From JANNXY01 sp039795755 (GTDB lineage Bacteria; Patescibacteriota; Minisyncoccia; Phycocordibacterales; CAIZIN01): 12,597 nucleotides of DNA. The translations under genes and the position numbers were made by a program. Of this stretch, positions 10,515 to 12,597 are shown one piece after another. The notes below the pieces were generated by a model. It was not told the DNA's origin and did no database searches. It saw only the letters and a program-made list of their open reading frames with translations. Location: assembly GCA_039795755.1 (NCBI GenBank), contig JBDKLF010000033.1, forward strand, positions 1 through 12,597, written 5' to 3'. Numbering within the stretch: the stretch's first letter is position 1; every line of letters begins with the position of its first letter.

Positions 10515-12597
10515 CTACTCAGTTGGGGCTGCTTCAGGAGCAGGTTCTGATGTTGATGGCTCTGGAGTATTCTCAACAGGATCAGGAGTGGAGGCACCTG
10601 CTTCACTATTGTCAGTTGTCACTGATTCGTCTCCTGCTGGCTGTTCTTCTCCCATGTCATCTTCTTCTGTGGCAGAAGCAGTATCGTTACCGTTTCCGCT
10701 AACTTGATCTGAACTAGTTGCGGTTGCGTTTTCACTATTATCATTAGTGTTATCTGATGAGTTTATAGGCGCAGCTGCTCCTCCCGCATTAATAAGTAGC
10801 TCTTTGAATTGTTCTTTGGTGATACAGACATCATCAACACAGACTTCTCCTTGTACTTTGAACTGACTTCCGTCAGATGAGAACCATGCAAGTATCGGCT
10901 TCACCTGTGACCATAGTTCTTGAATGGCTTTGGTAAGAATTGCAGTGAATTCAGAATATCGCACAGATTGAATTTCACCTTCTGGAGTACGTGCAGTAAG
11001 ACGTGGGTCGATTTCATATACCTCTTCTGCAATAAGACCCACGTGAATATCTTCAGGACTTCCTGTCTTGAGTGTGTAGCTTACTGGTCGTAATTTCTCA
11101 ATAATATCTAACCCCGCAGTAAGGTCCTTTATATTATTCTTGAATCGTTTTGAAGAAACCACACAATCAGTTGCCCCTGGATTGTAGGTAATTCTTCCAG
11201 GACTCTCACTTCCAATACATAATGCACCCACATTTCCAAAAGCCCCAACATCACCTATATAAGACGTATCGAGATATGTAGGACCATGTATGGTGAAGTA
11301 ATTTAGAGGTGAACTGAATCCTCCAAATTCAACATAGTTTGAGGCACTATTAAGGTATGCATAATTTGTACCAAGAGTAAGCCCAGCGAATACCGGGGTA
11401 TCAGATGTGTTCAAATCTTGGTTGAAAGGACTCGCGGCAGTTACCCCAGTGAGATTCGAACCATCACCGTAATAACTTCCCGTAACATGTACATCTTGAG
11501 TTATGTACAAAGAATCATCGACAGTTACTGCACCTGTATTTGCACCTCCACTTTCTGGATTATAGATACTTCCATAATTAGGAGTGATTGCAAGCACCGC
11601 TTGATTTCCAGTACTGTACCATTCAGTAAGATTAGCACTCTGCCCTGTTTGTCCCGGCTTAATAGTAAGTTTCACCCCTGTTCCACCTGAATTATTATCT
11701 CCGATAGTTAACCCTGAACTACTATTATTCCAAATAAACTGATTATCTCCCGAAAGAGTTCCAGCATTATTATATTGCACCTGAGTATCACCACCTGCTG
11801 CAGCTGGTATAAACGCAGAGCCGTTCTTATAAAGAGATCCTGTGAAGTTAATGTCACCTGTAACATCAAGTGTGTATTGAGGTGTTCCGTTATTATTAAC
11901 AGAGAGTCTGCTATTAGTCTTGTCCCAGAATAGTCCTGTACTGAAATCAAGATCACCTTCACCATTTCCATAATATAGTACACCTGGACCTGCACCAGCA
12001 AAGACTGAACCATTTTGATAGAGATCACTACTGAAATTAATATTTCCAACAACATCCAGGTTATATGCTGGGTTATTATTATTAATTCCCACTTTACTAC
12101 TCGATCCAGTAATATTGTGTACATTGTAGATATCTTTGCCTTTTACATCTATCCCCCCATAGAAATCTGAAGCGAATAAGGTTGATGTCGCAATAAAATT
12201 CCGAGCAGCAACTTGACCATTTACAGATAATTTAACATACGGTGACGTAGTACCGATTCCTACATTTCCATTCTGAAGCACATAGAGCGATGATGCTGCA
12301 GTGAGACCTCCTGCAAAAGTCGAAGTGGCCGATGTTGAAGTAGCGGTGAAATATGATGACTTGGTGAATCCATCAATAATTGCATTTCCTGATCCTACAG
12401 AAAGTGCAGCTGCTGGAGTGCTTGTACCAATGCCCAGATTTCCATTATCTAGAATAGTAACTTTTGGCACACCATCACTGTTTGTAGCCTGGAACAAAAG
12501 ACCCGTAGTGTTTCCACCTCCTTTTATAGAAAGTGTGGCATAAGGACTTGTCGATCCGATTCCAACTTTCTCGCCTTTTATTACAATAGAAGGAATA
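10515..12597 (-). CDS. Surface fibre protein with C-terminal S74 intramolecular chaperone domain (5' end outside window)
   Basis: The last 693 residues are present; the N-terminus lies beyond the right edge, and the frame is open through the edge. The visible part begins with phage-tail-like shaft repeats of the type VGIGTTSPYVKLSV, followed by Gly/Asn/Ser-rich beta-structure. Near residue 481 begins a Peptidase_S74/intramolecular chaperone autoprocessing domain (VSSKRFKNNIKDL, then GLIAEEVYEI and VRYSEFTAILTKAIQELW, to about 564). In phage fibres this domain drives trimerisation and is cut off just before the serine, here probably Ser481 or Ser482. Unusually it is followed by a GEVCVDDVCIT segment (Cys586, Cys591) and a 90-residue acidic Ser/Thr/Pro/Glu tail. 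It is probably an exported, trimeric cell-surface fibre. No phage genes surround it. Confidence 0.88.
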   Translation of the reverse strand, partial: IPSIVIKGEKVGIGSTSPYATLSIKGGGNTTGLLFQATNSDGVPKVTILDNGNLGIGTSTPAAALSVGSGNAIIDGFTKSSYFTATSTSATSTFAGGLTAASSLYVLQNGNVGIGTTSPYVKLSVNGQVAARNFIATSTLFASDFYGGIDVKGKDIYNVHNITGSSSKVGINNNNPAYNLDVVGNINFSSDLYQNGSVFAGAGPGVLYYGNGEGDLDFSTGLFWDKTNSRLSVNNNGTPQYTLDVTGDINFTGSLYKNGSAFIPAAAGGDTQVQYNNAGTLSGDNQFIWNNSSSGLTIGDNNSGGTGVKLTIKPGQTGQSANLTEWYSTGNQAVLAITPNYGSIYNPESGGANTGAVTVDDSLYITQDVHVTGSYYGDGSNLTGVTAASPFNQDLNTSDTPVFAGLTLGTNYAYLNSASNYVEFGGFSSPLNYFTIHGPTYLDTSYIGDVGAFGNVGALCIGSESPGRITYNPGATDCVVSSKRFKNNIKDLTAGLDIIEKLRPVSYTLKTGSPEDIHVGLIAEEVYEIDPRLTARTPEGEIQSVRYSEFTAILTKAIQELWSQVKPILAWFSSDGSQFKVQGEVCVDDVCITKEQFKELLINAGGAAAPINSSDNTNDNSENATATSSDQVSGNGNDTASATEEDDMGEEQPAGDESVTTDNSEAGASTPDPVENTPEPSTSEPAPEAAPTE
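10905..11156 (-). other. S74/ICA autoprocessing chaperone domain (coding)
   Basis: Domain inside the surface fibre gene. The first codons TCT TCA AAA CGA (11145-11156) encode the S-S-K-R that corresponds to the cleavage-site serine and following basic residues of the family. The helical LTAGLDIIEKLRPVSYTLK, the GLIAEEV strand and the C-terminal helix follow in the usual order. Confidence 0.75.
11862..12566 (-). repeat. Fibre-shaft repeats in the surface protein
   Basis: Five copies of a roughly 14-residue motif with consensus xGIGTxxPxxxLxV: 12525-12566, 12396-12437, 12222-12263, 12051-12092 and a divergent copy at 11862-11906. Spacing is 129 to 186 bp. After each of the last two copies comes a longer near-duplicate, VVGNINFSSDLYQNGSVF and VTGDINFTGSLYKNGSAF, 189 bp apart, showing tandem duplication of a unit of about 63 residues. 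Confidence 0.8.

Noticed and set aside
11708..12124. 138-codon minus-strand open frame inside the surface protein gene
   Set aside because: It is an out-of-frame reading of the repetitive fibre sequence, with low-complexity isoleucine/leucine-rich content and no promoter or start context.
10515..12597. Prophage origin of the tail-fibre-like gene
   Set aside because: No capsid, terminase, integrase or lysis gene is visible and the downstream neighbours are core ribosomal genes; an acidic tail follows the chaperone domain, unlike usual phage fibres. The right-hand flank is unseen, so this is not absolute.
1..12597. CRISPR arrays, tRNA or rRNA genes, insertion sequences, toxin-antitoxin pairs
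   Set aside because: No regularly spaced direct repeats, no cloverleaf, no transposase motifs or terminal inverted repeats, and no paired small toxin-like genes were found on reading both strands.

Overview
The window reads as a small, compact bacterial genome of about 40% G+C, most likely a Candidate Phyla Radiation (Patescibacteria, probably Paceibacteria/Parcubacteria) lineage. This is an inference from gene content and style: short intergenic gaps, translation starts mostly lacking Shine-Dalgarno sequences, many CGA arginine codons, a large surface protein with phage-tail-like shaft repeats and a self-cleaving chaperone domain, and no prophage or metabolic operons. The standard genetic code fits: every gene is open to a TAA or TAG stop.

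All genes but one lie on the minus strand, so the biological order runs from high to low coordinates. At the right edge is the 3' part of a surface fibre gene (10515-12597). Next is an interrupted str-type cluster: rpsL and rpsG (separated by 8 nt, behind a structured leader), then a strong terminator, a PAP2 membrane phosphatase, and fusA with its own promoter. No tuf follows; instead, after another strong terminator, comes a translationally coupled membrane pair, DUF2339 and DUF1360.

The only plus-strand gene (2516-3625) encodes a xylose-isomerase-like TIM-barrel protein. Its base composition is clearly G+C-richer than its surroundings, suggesting horizontal acquisition. It is transcribed from a promoter back to back with that of rplJ-rplL. 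The rplJ promoter feeds a leader resembling the ribosomal L10 leader, with a possible attenuator. rplL ends in a perfect 18-bp hairpin terminator, followed by peptide deformylase (def), a 58-residue unknown protein, and the 5' part of an NAD(P)H:quinone-oxidoreductase-type flavoprotein running off the left edge.

The main theme is ribosome production (L10, L7/L12, S12, S7, EF-G) plus nascent-chain deformylation, interspersed with envelope genes. The most notable non-coding pattern is that terminators abut or overlap the promoter or start codon of the next gene, and two genes look leaderless. No tRNA, rRNA, CRISPR array or insertion sequence was seen.
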